The notes under the pieces: generated by a model | Database searches by the model: none | Told to the model about the DNA's origin: nothing | Seen by the model: the letters and a program-made list of their open reading frames with translations, nothing else | Assembly (NCBI RefSeq): GCF_002163625.1 | Contig: NZ_CP020892.1 | Location: forward strand, 496,001 to 560,000 | DNA length: 64,000 nt | Source of the DNA: Pseudomonas sp. M30-35 | GTDB taxonomy: Bacteria; Pseudomonadota; Gammaproteobacteria; Pseudomonadales; Pseudomonadaceae | Direction: 5' to 3' | Part shown: in pieces, positions 55,625 to 64,000 of the stretch | Position numbering within the stretch: the first letter of the stretch is position 1 | How the letters are laid out: each line of letters begins with the position of its first letter | Made by a program: the position numbers and the translations under genes

Positions 55625-56521
55625 TTAGCGCTGCTGCAGCTCGCAGCGAATCTGCGCAATTCGCTCATCCTTGCGTTGCCACATCTCAGTTACCCAAGCC
55701 TGTACCAACTGACGAAACTGCTCATCGTTCTGGTAGTCGCCTTGATACAGCGCAGGGTCGAGATCAAGGGTTTGAATATCGATGATGACCTTCGGCACCT
55801 GGCCACTAAGCAAGGCCCAGAAGCCCGGAATCTGCTCACTTGGGTAAACCACGGTGACATCCAGCACCGCATCGAGTTGTTCGCCTAACGCGGCCAAAAC
55901 GAATGCCACACCGCCCGCCTTGGGTTTTAGCAAATAGCGATAGGGCGATTGTTGTTGGGCCTGCTTCGCCGGGGTGCAGCGGGTGCCTTCGAGGTAGTTG
56001 ACCACGGTAACTGGCAGGTCTTTAAATTTTTCACAGGCGCGCTTGGTGATCTCCAGGTCTTCGCCGCGGCGCTCCGGATGCTTGGCCAGATACGCCTTGG
56101 AGTAGCGGCGCATAAACGGGTAGTCCAGCGCCCAAAACGCCAGCCCAAGAAACGGCACCCAAATAAGCTGTTGCTTGAGGAAGAACTTGAAATACGGCGT
56201 TTTGCGGTTGAACGCTTGCACCAATGCCGGAATATCGACCCAAGACTGGTGGTTGCTGATGACCAAGTACGAGGTGGTCTTGTGCAACTGAGCATTGCCG
56301 CGAATATCCCACACGGTCGGCAGCAGGCTGGCGAAGATCAACTTGTTGATTTCAGCCCAGGTTTCAGCAACCCACATCACCCCACGCGAGCAACGTGCCT
56401 TAAGCGATGCGCCAGGCAGGATAAATTTGCCCAAGGCAATCAATAGCAGCGGGCCGATCAAAATCAGGGTGTTAAGCAGCAACAACAGGGTAACGCTCAG
56501 GCCAGTGAGCAAGCGGCGCAT
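55625..56521 (-). CDS. Lysophospholipid-type acyltransferase (PlsC family, YihG-like)
   Basis: A 298-residue membrane acyltransferase. An N-terminal hydrophobic segment (LLTGLSVTLLLLLNTLILIGPLLLIALG) is followed by the HX4D motif in VISNHQSWVDIPALV and the EGTR motif in NYLEGTRCTPAKQ. ATG 56521 has AGGAG at good spacing; the frame to 56659 is not the start. E. coli YihG and related PlsC paralogues acylate lysophosphatidic acid. It ends convergently with the sox/fdhA operon. Confidence 0.9.
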   Translation of the reverse strand: MRRLLTGLSVTLLLLLNTLILIGPLLLIALGKFILPGASLKARCSRGVMWVAETWAEINKLIFASLLPTVWDIRGNAQLHKTTSYLVISNHQSWVDIPALVQAFNRKTPYFKFFLKQQLIWVPFLGLAFWALDYPFMRRYSKAYLAKHPERRGEDLEITKRACEKFKDLPVTVVNYLEGTRCTPAKQAQQQSPYRYLLKPKAGGVAFVLAALGEQLDAVLDVTVVYPSEQIPGFWALLSGQVPKVIIDIQTLDLDPALYQGDYQNDEQFRQLVQAWVTEMWQRKDERIAQIRCELQQR

Positions 56522-56673
56522 GGCAGCTCCTTGATATTCACAGTCGCCCATATCATAGGGTTGGCGCTGGCGCAGTCCAAGTAGTAGTGCGACATCTAGT
56601 CTCACAAATTGAGCAGAACCTCTATGGGTGGTCAGAGTCTGAGACAGCAGACATTTCATGGAGAACTAATGTT

Positions 56674-57195
56674 GTGAAGATTGTGATTGCGCTAACTGCA
56701 CTATTGGCTTTGCCCGTTATGGCTGCAGATAAACCAGCTGCCGAGCTGAACACTTATGGTCGCTACGAGTTGGTAACGCTGCCGCAAATTGGTCAAACCC
56801 TGAAAGCCAAGATGGACACTGGTGCGATGACGGCGTCCTTGTCAGCCAAGGATATTGAGCGCTTCAAGCGTGATGGCGGTGAGTGGGTTCGCTTTCGTCT
56901 AGCCACTAAAGATGCTGACGATACTCTGTATGAACAGCCTTTGGCGCGCATTACCGAAATCAAAAATCGTGCTGAAGAGGGCGCTGATGTGACAGCCAGC
57001 AGCCCTTCGACCACAGAGCGGCCGGTGGTCAATCTTGAGGTTTGCGTGGGTCATCAATCACGCACCGTCGAAGTCAACCTGACAGACCGGACGCACTTTG
57101 ATTATCCATTGCTGATCGGTGCCAGCGCGATTCGTAAGCTCGACGCGGCAATCAACCCAGCCGAGCGCTACACCGTCGAACGCCCAGAGTGCTGA
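56674..57195 (+). CDS. Periplasmic ATP-dependent zinc-protease-like protein (RimK-associated family)
   Basis: A 173-residue protein of the retropepsin-like Zn_protease family (Pfam PF05618). The signal peptide VKIVIALTALLALPVMAADK follows a GTG at 56674 with GGAG upstream; the open frame to 56587 has no such signal. The active-site region is LKAKMDTGAMTASLSAKDIE, the DTGA motif of aspartic-protease-like folds, and LLIGASAIRKLDAAINP follows. Related proteins are involved in osmotic or glutamate-ligase-linked functions but the substrate is unknown. Confidence 0.82.
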   Translation: MKIVIALTALLALPVMAADKPAAELNTYGRYELVTLPQIGQTLKAKMDTGAMTASLSAKDIERFKRDGGEWVRFRLATKDADDTLYEQPLARITEIKNRAEEGADVTASSPSTTERPVVNLEVCVGHQSRTVEVNLTDRTHFDYPLLIGASAIRKLDAAINPAERYTVERPEC

Positions 57196-57199
57196 GTGC

Positions 57200-57309
57200 G
57201 TAGGGTGTGACAACGCGAAGCTTGTCCACCAAGTGTGGTACATCGATGAGCCACCAACTCAGACGCATGTAGCCAGCAGTGGCGGATGAAAAAGCGTGAT
57301 CCGCCCTGC
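57200..57309. repeat. REP-like inverted pair
   Basis: gtagggtgtgacaacgcgaagcttgtccacc (57200-57230) is followed at 57280-57309 by a copy in the opposite orientation (tggcggatgaaaaagcgtgatccgccctgc). The arrangement is two facing REP units around a spacer of about 50 bases, in the gap between two co-oriented genes. Confidence 0.65.
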
Positions 57310-57481
57310 GGCTCTTACGATTGGTGTTATTAGGGGTTTGAGACTTGCAGGCGAGTGTTCTATGTTGTCGGTATAACAATACTGACAGCTCATCCGAACT
57401 GAGTTGTTGACCGTATACAAGGATGACTCAGGTGCAACAGCAACGCGTACAAAACCTCTCTCCGGGCGGGCTCTTGTTCTA

Positions 57482-58192
57482 GTGTCGGCAGCATCGGGTA
57501 TCAGGGCCAGGGGGGCTGCCCTTTGGCGTATTGCTGTGCTTGCCGTGCTGAGCCTGAACCTGCTCGCTTGCAGCGGTAAGCCGCTTCAACTGCGCAGTGT
57601 CGCCAAGACCGATATCGACATGGTTGTCGATATGCACTGGCGCACCATCGACCAAAGCCTGATTGTGTTGATGGGTAAACTCTACGAACGCAATCCTGAC
57701 GAACTCTACAAGACCCCTAACGCAACCATTCTTTCCCGTCAGCAGCAGTTGTGGGCGACACCGCTCAATCAACAAACCGCCTACCTCGGTAAAGATGAGT
57801 TGTCGACGATGGATGTTGCCCTCGATGTGCGCTTTCAGGGCGATCGCGTTTACGCAGTAATGGCCGGTCTGCGCGGCATGCTTAGCCGGTCCTACGGTTA
57901 TATCGATGACTTTTATTTGTTCGATACCCCTGACCAGCAGGCGCTTTACAACAGCGCACGCAATGTTGAAATTCTGGTCTGGCGGTTAAAGCATCGGTTG
58001 GATTCCAGCGGCACGCGTCTGCTCTTCACCAATGGTTTTGACAAACCACCTTATAACCTCAGTTTCGAGCGTTTATTCGGCAAGATCATCGCATATCAAG
58101 ACATGATGGCGAGCATCACCTCTGAGCGTTCCCAGCGCAGCATAAATTATGCGACGCACAGCATATTGAGACTGGCTTTCCTGCCGATATAG
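57482..58192 (+). CDS. Putative lipoprotein of unknown function
   Basis: About 236 residues from GTG 57482. A lipoprotein signal (RIAVLAVLSLNLLACSGKP, lipidation at the Cys) directs it to the envelope. The mature part has no motif I recognise: DIDMVVDMHWRTIDQSLIVLMGKLYERNPDELYK, then MDVALDVRFQGDRVYAVMAGLRGMLSRSYG and NVEILVWRLKHRLDSSG. The frame is open to 57404 with a TTG, so the true start is uncertain. Its ribosome-binding site is weak. A repeat element follows six bases after the stop. Confidence 0.65.
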   Translation: MSAASGIRARGAALWRIAVLAVLSLNLLACSGKPLQLRSVAKTDIDMVVDMHWRTIDQSLIVLMGKLYERNPDELYKTPNATILSRQQQLWATPLNQQTAYLGKDELSTMDVALDVRFQGDRVYAVMAGLRGMLSRSYGYIDDFYLFDTPDQQALYNSARNVEILVWRLKHRLDSSGTRLLFTNGFDKPPYNLSFERLFGKIIAYQDMMASITSERSQRSINYATHSILRLAFLPI

Positions 58193-58197
58193 CTATT

Positions 58198-58367
58198 AGG
58201 ATCCTCTGAAAAACTACTGCGCTAGATATTACTGGGGCAGCCCTTGCTGCGTTAAAAAGCTGCTCAAAATGCTCATTTACAGCACGTAAAGTCGTGCGCG
58301 ACCCCGGTCGTTTTTCGCATTTTTTGCCTTGTACTATCGTCGCTCGCTACCTTTTTCAGGTGCTCCT
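58198..58367. mobile_element. MITE-like element, second copy
   Basis: About 170 bases with ends aggatcctctgaaaaa and tttttcaggtgctcct. It is nearly identical over most of its length to the copy inside the efflux adaptor gene (17515-17671), in the same orientation, and carries about 15 extra bases (gggcagcccttgctg) absent there. It is intergenic here, between the lipoprotein and chemoreceptor genes, and has no transposase. Confidence 0.75.
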
Positions 58368-58487
58368 TCGCCGAGTGTTACGACCAACAGCCCTGTAGTG
58401 GCACGTTGGCATCGGCGTATTTCTTGCTTGAACATTACCTTGTTGCGCTTGCCACTGAGCGTGCATTAAGTGTTTTGAGGTGTCGTC

Positions 58488-60518
58488 ATGACTGCAGTAC
58501 TCAAGCCGGGCGTAAGTTTGCTCGAGCGTTTTAGCTTTGCCCGAAAATTCCTGATCCTCGCTGTCTTGTTTATATTGCCGCTGACCTATGCCTTGTGGGC
58601 TATATGGTCTGAGCATGTGGCAGGCCAGCGCCTGATTGAACACCAGATCAAAGGTCTCCACGATATCCAAACGCTGGCGCAGGTTCAGCGCGAGGTGCTT
58701 GAGCAGCGCACTTTATTGGCGCGCTGGAAAGGCACCGATGATGCTGCACAAGCATTGTTGCGCAACCGCGAAGGCAAGCTTGATGAGGCGCTGAAACAAG
58801 CTGCTGAGCAATTGTCGGGCTCGAAAATGTCCAGCCAGGCAACTGAGCTGTTGCAGACCTTGCAGGCCGACCGCAGCCGTTTGGCCGTGGCCGAGCTGGG
58901 TAATATTGCGTTACCTGATGCGTTGGAACGTTACCAAATGAATCTCCAGCACCTCACCGCGCTTCGGGAGCAGATCGCTACTGACAGCGGGATGATTCTG
59001 GACCCTAATCTCGACACCTACTTGATGATGGAGCAGCTGACATACACGCTGCCGCGCTTGCTTGAGAATCTTGCCAGCTTTGCCAGTCGTGGTTATGGCG
59101 CGGTAGTTTCTGAGCATTTCACCTTGCAAAGCCGCGTGGGTATTCGTGATTTGCGGCGCAGCATTGATGAGTCGAGTGCGCAGTTGCTCAAAGCGCATAA
59201 CACCTTGCAGCGTACAGCTCCTGAATCGATGAGTAACTTACAGGAACCTTTCGAGACTGCTGAGCAAGGCATCGGTTTGTTCTTGAAAGAGATTGACCGC
59301 GATATGTTCGACGCCAATCCGATGACGTTGACGCCCGCGCAATTTATTCAGCGAATCGAAGTGTTGCAGCAGCACTTGCTCAATCTTCAGCAAGCGCAGA
59401 CTCAGCAGTTTGAGCGGAGCCAACAGGCCTACCAGCAGGTTGCAAGGATGCGCATGCTCAACGTTGTCTTGATTTTTGCTCTGCTAACCTTCGCCGCCCT
59501 TTATGGCTTGGTGTGCCTGAACTGGTCAATTCGGCGCAGTGCCAGCGAGATTATCGATGCCGCACAGGGGCTGCGTGACGGTGATTTGTGTGTGCAGATG
59601 CAGGTTTACGGTAAAGATGAGCTGGCACAAATAGCATTAGCGCTGAATACCGCAGTGGTTCAACTGCGGGGTTCGCTGCAGGGTGTTAATCATGAAAGTC
59701 AGGGGGTGGGCGGCACTGTCCAGGTGCTGAGTCATCAAGCGCAAAACTCCTTGCAGGCCGTTGAACGTCAGCAAGGCCAGATGAGCCAAATCGCTGCTGC
59801 CGCTACGCAAATGGCGGCTACCGCGCAAAGTGTTGCGCAGAGCTGCGAGGAGGCTGCAGTCGAGGCCGTGCAAACTCAGGAAGTGGCTAATCAAAGTAAC
59901 CAGCGCAGTGAGCGCACCAGTTCCAGCATGCGTCAGCTCAGTGCGCGCTTAGGGGATAGCTCGACAACTCTAAAGCAGTTGCAGCAGCAAACGGAGCAAA
60001 TCACCCGCGTGGTTGATGTGATCAAGGGTATCGCTGAGCAGACCAATTTGCTGGCGCTCAATGCGGCAATTGAAGCGGCGCGGGCGGGTGAGCAAGGCCG
60101 CGGCTTTGCGGTAGTCGCCGATGAAGTTCGCAGCCTGTCGCAGCGCACCCAGAACTCCACCGCGGAAATTGCACAGACCGTTGCCGATTTACATAAGGTC
60201 GTCGGTGAGTCTGTTGAAATGATGGAGCAGGCCGTGGCTCAGGCTGAGGGTGATGTCAGCAGTGTGCTGGCGATGAGTGATGACCTCAGCGGGATTGTCG
60301 AGTCGGTACAACGCGTGAGTGATCGCCTGGCGCAAATTGCCACGGCAGCCGAGGAGCAAGCTGCTACAGCGGATGAGGTCAGCGCTAATATCCAGCAGGT
60401 TGATCAGGACACCAGTACCTTGCTCGACGGTGCGCAAGCGGTGAGTCAGGCCTCGGAGCAATTGCGCTTGGGCAGCCAGGAACTGGCGCAGAATACCGGG
60501 CGCTTTCGTTTGGGTTAA
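58488..60518 (+). CDS. Methyl-accepting chemotaxis protein
   Basis: A 676-residue chemoreceptor. TM1 is about residues 22-42 ([20 protein letters not shown]), then a large helical periplasmic domain with coiled-coil character, TM2 about 321-343 ([21 protein letters not shown]) and a HAMP region following ([21 protein letters not shown]). The signalling hairpin is [44 protein letters not shown] near 510-555. The ligand is unknown. There is no methylesterase-binding pentapeptide. It lies just upstream of creB but with its own spacing, so co-transcription is uncertain. Confidence 0.93.
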   Translation: MTAVLKPGVSLLERFSFARKFLILAVLFILPLTYALWAIWSEHVAGQRLIEHQIKGLHDIQTLAQVQREVLEQRTLLARWKGTDDAAQALLRNREGKLDEALKQAAEQLSGSKMSSQATELLQTLQADRSRLAVAELGNIALPDALERYQMNLQHLTALREQIATDSGMILDPNLDTYLMMEQLTYTLPRLLENLASFASRGYGAVVSEHFTLQSRVGIRDLRRSIDESSAQLLKAHNTLQRTAPESMSNLQEPFETAEQGIGLFLKEIDRDMFDANPMTLTPAQFIQRIEVLQQHLLNLQQAQTQQFERSQQAYQQVARMRMLNVVLIFALLTFAALYGLVCLNWSIRRSASEIIDAAQGLRDGDLCVQMQVYGKDELAQIALALNTAVVQLRGSLQGVNHESQGVGGTVQVLSHQAQNSLQAVERQQGQMSQIAAAATQMAATAQSVAQSCEEAAVEAVQTQEVANQSNQRSERTSSSMRQLSARLGDSSTTLKQLQQQTEQITRVVDVIKGIAEQTNLLALNAAIEAARAGEQGRGFAVVADEVRSLSQRTQNSTAEIAQTVADLHKVVGESVEMMEQAVAQAEGDVSSVLAMSDDLSGIVESVQRVSDRLAQIATAAEEQAATADEVSANIQQVDQDTSTLLDGAQAVSQASEQLRLGSQELAQNTGRFRLG

Positions 60519-60636
60519 AGCGTAATCAGTGCGCATGCTCGGGGGGCAAAAATAGCATCTCGAACATGTGCCAGCTTGACGCTGTTGAGCGCCTGTCGCA
60601 GTCTTCCTGCCGAGACCGCCAATACGCAGGACGCCA

Positions 60637-61326
60637 ATGCCGCACATTCTGATTGTCGAAGACGAAGTCGCGATTGCTGATACGCTGATCTATGCCCTGC
60701 AATCTGAAGGCTTTACCACCACTTGGCTGGCATTGGGACAGGCGGCTCTTGAGGCGGTGCAACAGGCTGAGCCTGACCTGTTGATCCTGGATGTCGGCTT
60801 GCCTGACATGAGCGGTTTTGAGGTGTGTAAAAAACTGCGCAGGATGTCTGAGGTGCCGGTGATCTTTCTCACCGCGCGTAACGCTGAGATAGACCGCGTG
60901 GTGGGGTTGGAAATTGGTGCTGACGATTATGTAGTCAAGCCCTTTAGTCCGCGTGAGGTTGCCGCGCGGGTCAAGGCGATTCTGAAACGGGTCGCGCCCC
61001 GTAACGTTGCCAGCAGCGCATCGGTACTGCGCTATCACAGCTTTGAGCTAGATACCCAGCGGGTACAAGTACATTACTTTGGGCAACTATTGAGCCTGAC
61101 CCGGCACGAGTTCAAGTTGCTGAATGTGCTGCTTGAATACCCGGAACGGGTGTTCTCGCGCGAGCAATTACTCGATGGGCTTGGCGTCGCAGTTGACTCG
61201 GGCTATGAGCGCAATATCGACAGCCACATCAAAAGCCTGCGCGCAAAACTGAGGCAGGTGAATGCCAGTTATGATCCGATCCAGACCCATCGCGGCTTAG
61301 GCTACAGCCTCAGGTGTGAGGTTTGA
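60637..61326 (+). CDS. creB: CreB-like response regulator
   Basis: A 229-residue OmpR-type regulator. The receiver domain has HILIVEDEVAIADTLIYAL, the phosphoacceptor Asp in DLLILDVGLPDMSGFEVC (about residue 53), and the conserved Lys in DYVVKPFSPRE. The C-terminal winged helix has LTRHEFKLLNVLLEYPERVFSREQLLDGLG and RNIDSHIKSLRAKLRQ. In Pseudomonas and Aeromonas the CreBC/BlrAB system responds to PBP4 inhibition and controls creD. It is followed 22 bases on by creC. Confidence 0.93.
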   Translation: MPHILIVEDEVAIADTLIYALQSEGFTTTWLALGQAALEAVQQAEPDLLILDVGLPDMSGFEVCKKLRRMSEVPVIFLTARNAEIDRVVGLEIGADDYVVKPFSPREVAARVKAILKRVAPRNVASSASVLRYHSFELDTQRVQVHYFGQLLSLTRHEFKLLNVLLEYPERVFSREQLLDGLGVAVDSGYERNIDSHIKSLRAKLRQVNASYDPIQTHRGLGYSLRCEV

Positions 61327-61348
61327 TGATGGGCAAAGGTAAAGACTG

Positions 61349-62776
61349 ATGCCCATCGCGATTCGCATATTCCTGGTGTATTTCTTGTTTGTCGGGTTGT
61401 CCGGCTGGTTCGTGCTGAGCACGGTCATGGACGAAATTCGGCCCGGTGTGCGCCAGTCCACCGAGGAAACCCTGGTCGATACTGCCAATCTGCTGGCAGA
61501 AGTACTGCGCGAAGATGTGCAGGCTGGCAGGCTCAGTCAGAGCCGCTGGCCACAGTTGCTTAAAGCTTATGGAATACGCTCGCCTAGCGCCGAGATCTGG
61601 GGCGTGCAGAAAACCCAGGTTAACCACCGTATCTATGTCACCGATGACAAAGGCATTGTCTTGCTCGATTCCACGGGGCAAGCGGTGGGTCAGGATTACT
61701 CGCGTTGGAATGATGTCTACCGAACTTTGCGCGGCCAATACGGCGCACGCTCAACCCGTGAAGACCCAAATGATCCTGAAAGTTCGGTGATGTATGTCGC
61801 GGCGCCGATCAAGGAGGGGCAACGGATTATCGGCGTCGTCACGGTGGCCAAGCCCAATCAGACCTTGCAGCCGTACATCGAGCGCTCACAGCGGCGTCTT
61901 TCCTGGCTTGGCTACGGCTTGATTGCCCTCGGTTTGCTGGTCGGAGGCTTACTCAGTTGGTGGTTGAGTTCATCGCTGCGCCAACTGACGCGCTATGCGC
62001 AGGCGGTGAGTGAGGGGCGGCGTGCCGAGTTGCCGCGCATGCCGGGCGGTGAAATGACCCAACTGGCCCTGGCAGTTGAACGCATGCGCACCGAACTTGA
62101 GGGCAAAGCCTATGTTGAGCGTTATGTGCATACCTTGACCCACGAACTGAAAAGCCCGCTGGCGGCGATTCGCGGTGCGGCTGAGCTATTGGATGAAGAC
62201 CCGCCGAGCGATTCGCGCAAACGCTTTATCAGCAATATCAGTCAGGAAAGCACGCGCTTGCAGCAGTTGATCGAACGGCTGCTGCACTTGGCTCAGGTTG
62301 AGCAAATGCAAGCCTTGGAGGAGCGCGTCAAGGTGCCATTGGCCGAGTTGCTGGAATCACTGCTGCAAGCGCAGGCGCCTGCGATTGAGCAGGCCAAGAT
62401 ACGCGTTGATTTGGTAGCGGCTCCAGACCTTGTATTGCTGGGTGAGCGTTTTTTGCTGCGCCAAGCCTTGGCTAATATTCTCGATAATGCGCTGGCGTTC
62501 AGTCCTGCTCATGGTTCGATTTCTATCAAGGCTGAGCGTTGTCAACAGGGCGTGCAGATCCGCTTTTTCAATCAAGGTGAGGCGATTCCTGAGTACGCGC
62601 TTGAGCGGCTGACCGAGCGTTTCTACTCACTGCCACGGCCGCAAACCGGGCGTAAAAGTACCGGGCTGGGTTTGAATTTCGTTGAGGAAGTCATCGAGTT
62701 GCATGACGGCCAACTGCATATCGCCAATGTTGAGGATGGCGTTGAGGTCAGGGTATTGCTACCGCTCGCCCGGTAA
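61349..62776 (+). CDS. creC: CreC-like sensor histidine kinase
   Basis: A 475-residue membrane kinase. TM1 is near residues 5-25 (IRIFLVYFLFVGLSGWFVL), followed by a periplasmic CreC-type sensor region, TM2 about 187-210 (GYGLIALGLLVGGLLSWWLS), HAMP, an H-box with THELKSPLAAIRGAAELLDED, an N-box ANILDNALAFSP and a G-box STGLGLNFVEEVIELHDG. The histidine in HELKSP is the likely phosphorylation site. It is 22 bases after creB and 101 before creD. Confidence 0.93.
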   Translation: MPIAIRIFLVYFLFVGLSGWFVLSTVMDEIRPGVRQSTEETLVDTANLLAEVLREDVQAGRLSQSRWPQLLKAYGIRSPSAEIWGVQKTQVNHRIYVTDDKGIVLLDSTGQAVGQDYSRWNDVYRTLRGQYGARSTREDPNDPESSVMYVAAPIKEGQRIIGVVTVAKPNQTLQPYIERSQRRLSWLGYGLIALGLLVGGLLSWWLSSSLRQLTRYAQAVSEGRRAELPRMPGGEMTQLALAVERMRTELEGKAYVERYVHTLTHELKSPLAAIRGAAELLDEDPPSDSRKRFISNISQESTRLQQLIERLLHLAQVEQMQALEERVKVPLAELLESLLQAQAPAIEQAKIRVDLVAAPDLVLLGERFLLRQALANILDNALAFSPAHGSISIKAERCQQGVQIRFFNQGEAIPEYALERLTERFYSLPRPQTGRKSTGLGLNFVEEVIELHDGQLHIANVEDGVEVRVLLPLAR

Positions 62777-62790
62777 GCCAGCACGCAAAC

Positions 62791-62828
62791 TCCACAGGCT
62801 CTCCACATTGGCTCCATAAAGCCACCAC
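62791..62828 (+). promoter_or_regulatory. 11-bp-period repeats upstream of creD (possible cre-tag)
   Basis: TCCAC (62791), TCCAC (62802), TCCAT (62813) and ACCAC (62824) recur at exact 11-base intervals. The known CreB target (cre/blr-tag) is TTCACN6TTCAC, which has the same period, so this is a plausible degenerate CreB site in front of creD. The start codon lies 50 bases downstream. Confidence 0.45.
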
Positions 62829-62877
62829 ATCCATCGCGCAGAGTTCCTCCATCAACCCACGCATGGAGAGCTGCACC

Positions 62878-64000
62878 ATGAATCGTCCCCTGTTGTTCAA
62901 GCTGGGCACCATCGCCCTGTTAGTTGTGCTGTTGTTTATACCGTTATTGATGATCGACAATCTGGTCAGTGACCGGCAATACCAGCGTGATCGGGTGGTA
63001 GATGACATCGCCCGCAGTTCCAGCTTTGCTCAGCAACTGACCGGGCCGGTTCTGGTCGTGCCTTATACCCAAGCCAAGCGCGGCTGGAAAACCAACAAAA
63101 AAACCGGCGAGCGTTATTGGGAAGAATGGCAAGTGCGCGGGCGCCTGTATTTTCTACCTGAGCAGTTCAGTCTCAATGGTTCGATGCGCACTGAATTGCG
63201 TAGCCGCGGGATCTACCAAGCTCGCCTATACCACAGCGATAACCGCATCAGTGGCGCGTTCAACCTGCCCGCCAACTATGACGTGAGCGAAAAGCTCGAA
63301 GACTACAGCTTCGAGCAGCCATTTCTTTCGGTGGGTATCAGTGATATCCGCGGTATCAACAACGACCTCAAGCTAGAGCTTAATAATCAGCGACTGAGTT
63401 TTCAGCCCGGCAGTGGTGAGCCGATACTTGGCAGCGGTGTGCATGTGCCTTTGCCCGCATTGAATGTGGCTGAGCAGCAAACGCTTAACTTTGCCTTTGA
63501 TCTCAAGTTGCAAGGTACCGGTAGTCTGCATGTCACACCGATTGGTCGTGACAGCCTGGTTGAGCTGTCATCGGATTGGCCGCACCCAAGTTTTAGCGGG
63601 CTCTATCTGCCGACTGAGCGCTCGGTGAGTGCCCAAGGGTTCAAGGCCAAGTGGCACACCAGTTTCTTTGCCACCAATATGCAAGAAACCTTGGCGGGCT
63701 GCCGTTCGGGTGGCGAGTGCCGAGCCCTGATGTCACGCAGCATGGGCGTGAGCTTTGTCGATCCGGTTGATCATTACCTCAAGGCTGAGCGCTCGGTTAA
63801 ATACGCCTTGCTGTTTATCACCCTGACCTTCGCTGTGTTCTTTCTCTTTGAAGTGCTCAAGCGCATGGCTGTCCACCCGATGCAGTACGCCTTGGTTGGC
63901 CTGTCGCTGGCGTTGTTTTACTTGCTCCTGATCTCGCTCTCGGAGCACATCGGCTTTGCCTTGGCCTACTCAATCTCAGCCACTGCCTGTGTGGCGTTGA
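62878..64000 (+). CDS. creD: CreD-like inner membrane protein (3' partial)
   Basis: The ATG at 62878 (GGAGAG upstream) opens a frame of 374 codons to the right edge. An N-terminal membrane helix (LFKLGTIALLVVLLFIPLLMIDNLV) precedes a large periplasmic domain, and several helices begin near residue 302 (YALLFITLTFAVFFLFEVLKRMA). This matches CreD, whose expression in Pseudomonas follows PBP4/DacB loss and affects beta-lactam tolerance. The remaining C-terminus lies outside the window. Confidence 0.93.
   Translation, partial: MNRPLLFKLGTIALLVVLLFIPLLMIDNLVSDRQYQRDRVVDDIARSSSFAQQLTGPVLVVPYTQAKRGWKTNKKTGERYWEEWQVRGRLYFLPEQFSLNGSMRTELRSRGIYQARLYHSDNRISGAFNLPANYDVSEKLEDYSFEQPFLSVGISDIRGINNDLKLELNNQRLSFQPGSGEPILGSGVHVPLPALNVAEQQTLNFAFDLKLQGTGSLHVTPIGRDSLVELSSDWPHPSFSGLYLPTERSVSAQGFKAKWHTSFFATNMQETLAGCRSGGECRALMSRSMGVSFVDPVDHYLKAERSVKYALLFITLTFAVFFLFEVLKRMAVHPMQYALVGLSLALFYLLLISLSEHIGFALAYSISATACVAL

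Overview
The window reads as chromosomal DNA of a Pseudomonas species (Gammaproteobacteria). Gene content and order closely match, from memory, the Pseudomonas aeruginosa PA5372-PA5421 choline/glycine betaine/carnitine region: betIBA, cbcVWX, sdaB, gbdR, the dgc/etf operon, cdhR-caiX-cdhCAB, gbcA/gbcB, ltaA, glyA, soxBDAG, purU and fdhA. A two-component system of the CreBC type follows with a creD-like gene. G+C looks moderate for the genus (by eye, not computed). I saw no rRNA, tRNA, CRISPR or prophage.

Layout. Bases 1-6060 are general genes, all on the minus strand: a partial SLC13 permease, a YhiN-type flavoprotein, a DUF302 protein, dbpA and an MdtD-like exporter. Bases 6296-10486 (minus) are betI-betB-betA, which oxidises choline to glycine betaine, with two BetI-type operators. 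Bases 10606-18265 hold a divergent ygiN-like/mdaB-like pair and a complete RND efflux operon (minus) facing a MarR regulator. Bases 18347-22489 (minus) encode the choline/betaine ABC importer CbcVWX plus a second substrate-binding protein. Bases 23534-26535 (plus) are sdaB and the betaine-responsive activator gbdR. Bases 26724-34916 (minus) are the dimethylglycine demethylation operon with its dedicated ETF. Bases 35162-40352 are the carnitine regulator and operon. Bases 40684-43560 are gbcA and gbcB (glycine betaine monooxygenase), divergent. Bases 43655-46165 (minus) are a GFA-fold protein, threonine aldolase and a DMT permease. Bases 46694-55550 (plus) are glyA-soxBDAG-purU-fdhA. Bases 55625-58192 are an acyltransferase, a zinc-protease-like protein and a lipoprotein. 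Bases 58488-64000 are a chemoreceptor and creB-creC-creD.

Together the core forms one catabolic route. Choline and carnitine are imported and converted to glycine betaine. GbcAB, DgcAB and SoxBDAG then remove the three N-methyl groups in turn. PurU, FdhA and GlyA handle the released one-carbon units, and GlyA with SdaB takes glycine through serine to pyruvate.

The most unusual items are non-coding. A roughly 155-bp terminal-inverted-repeat element sits in frame inside the signal-peptide region of the efflux adaptor gene, and a second copy lies 40 kb away. Paired, oppositely oriented REP-like repeats recur in intergenic regions. A double palindrome lies between the MarR gene and the efflux operon. 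A BetI-like operator lies upstream of gbdR. An 11-bp-period array precedes creD. Gene functions are inferred from recognised family motifs and synteny; no database search was possible.
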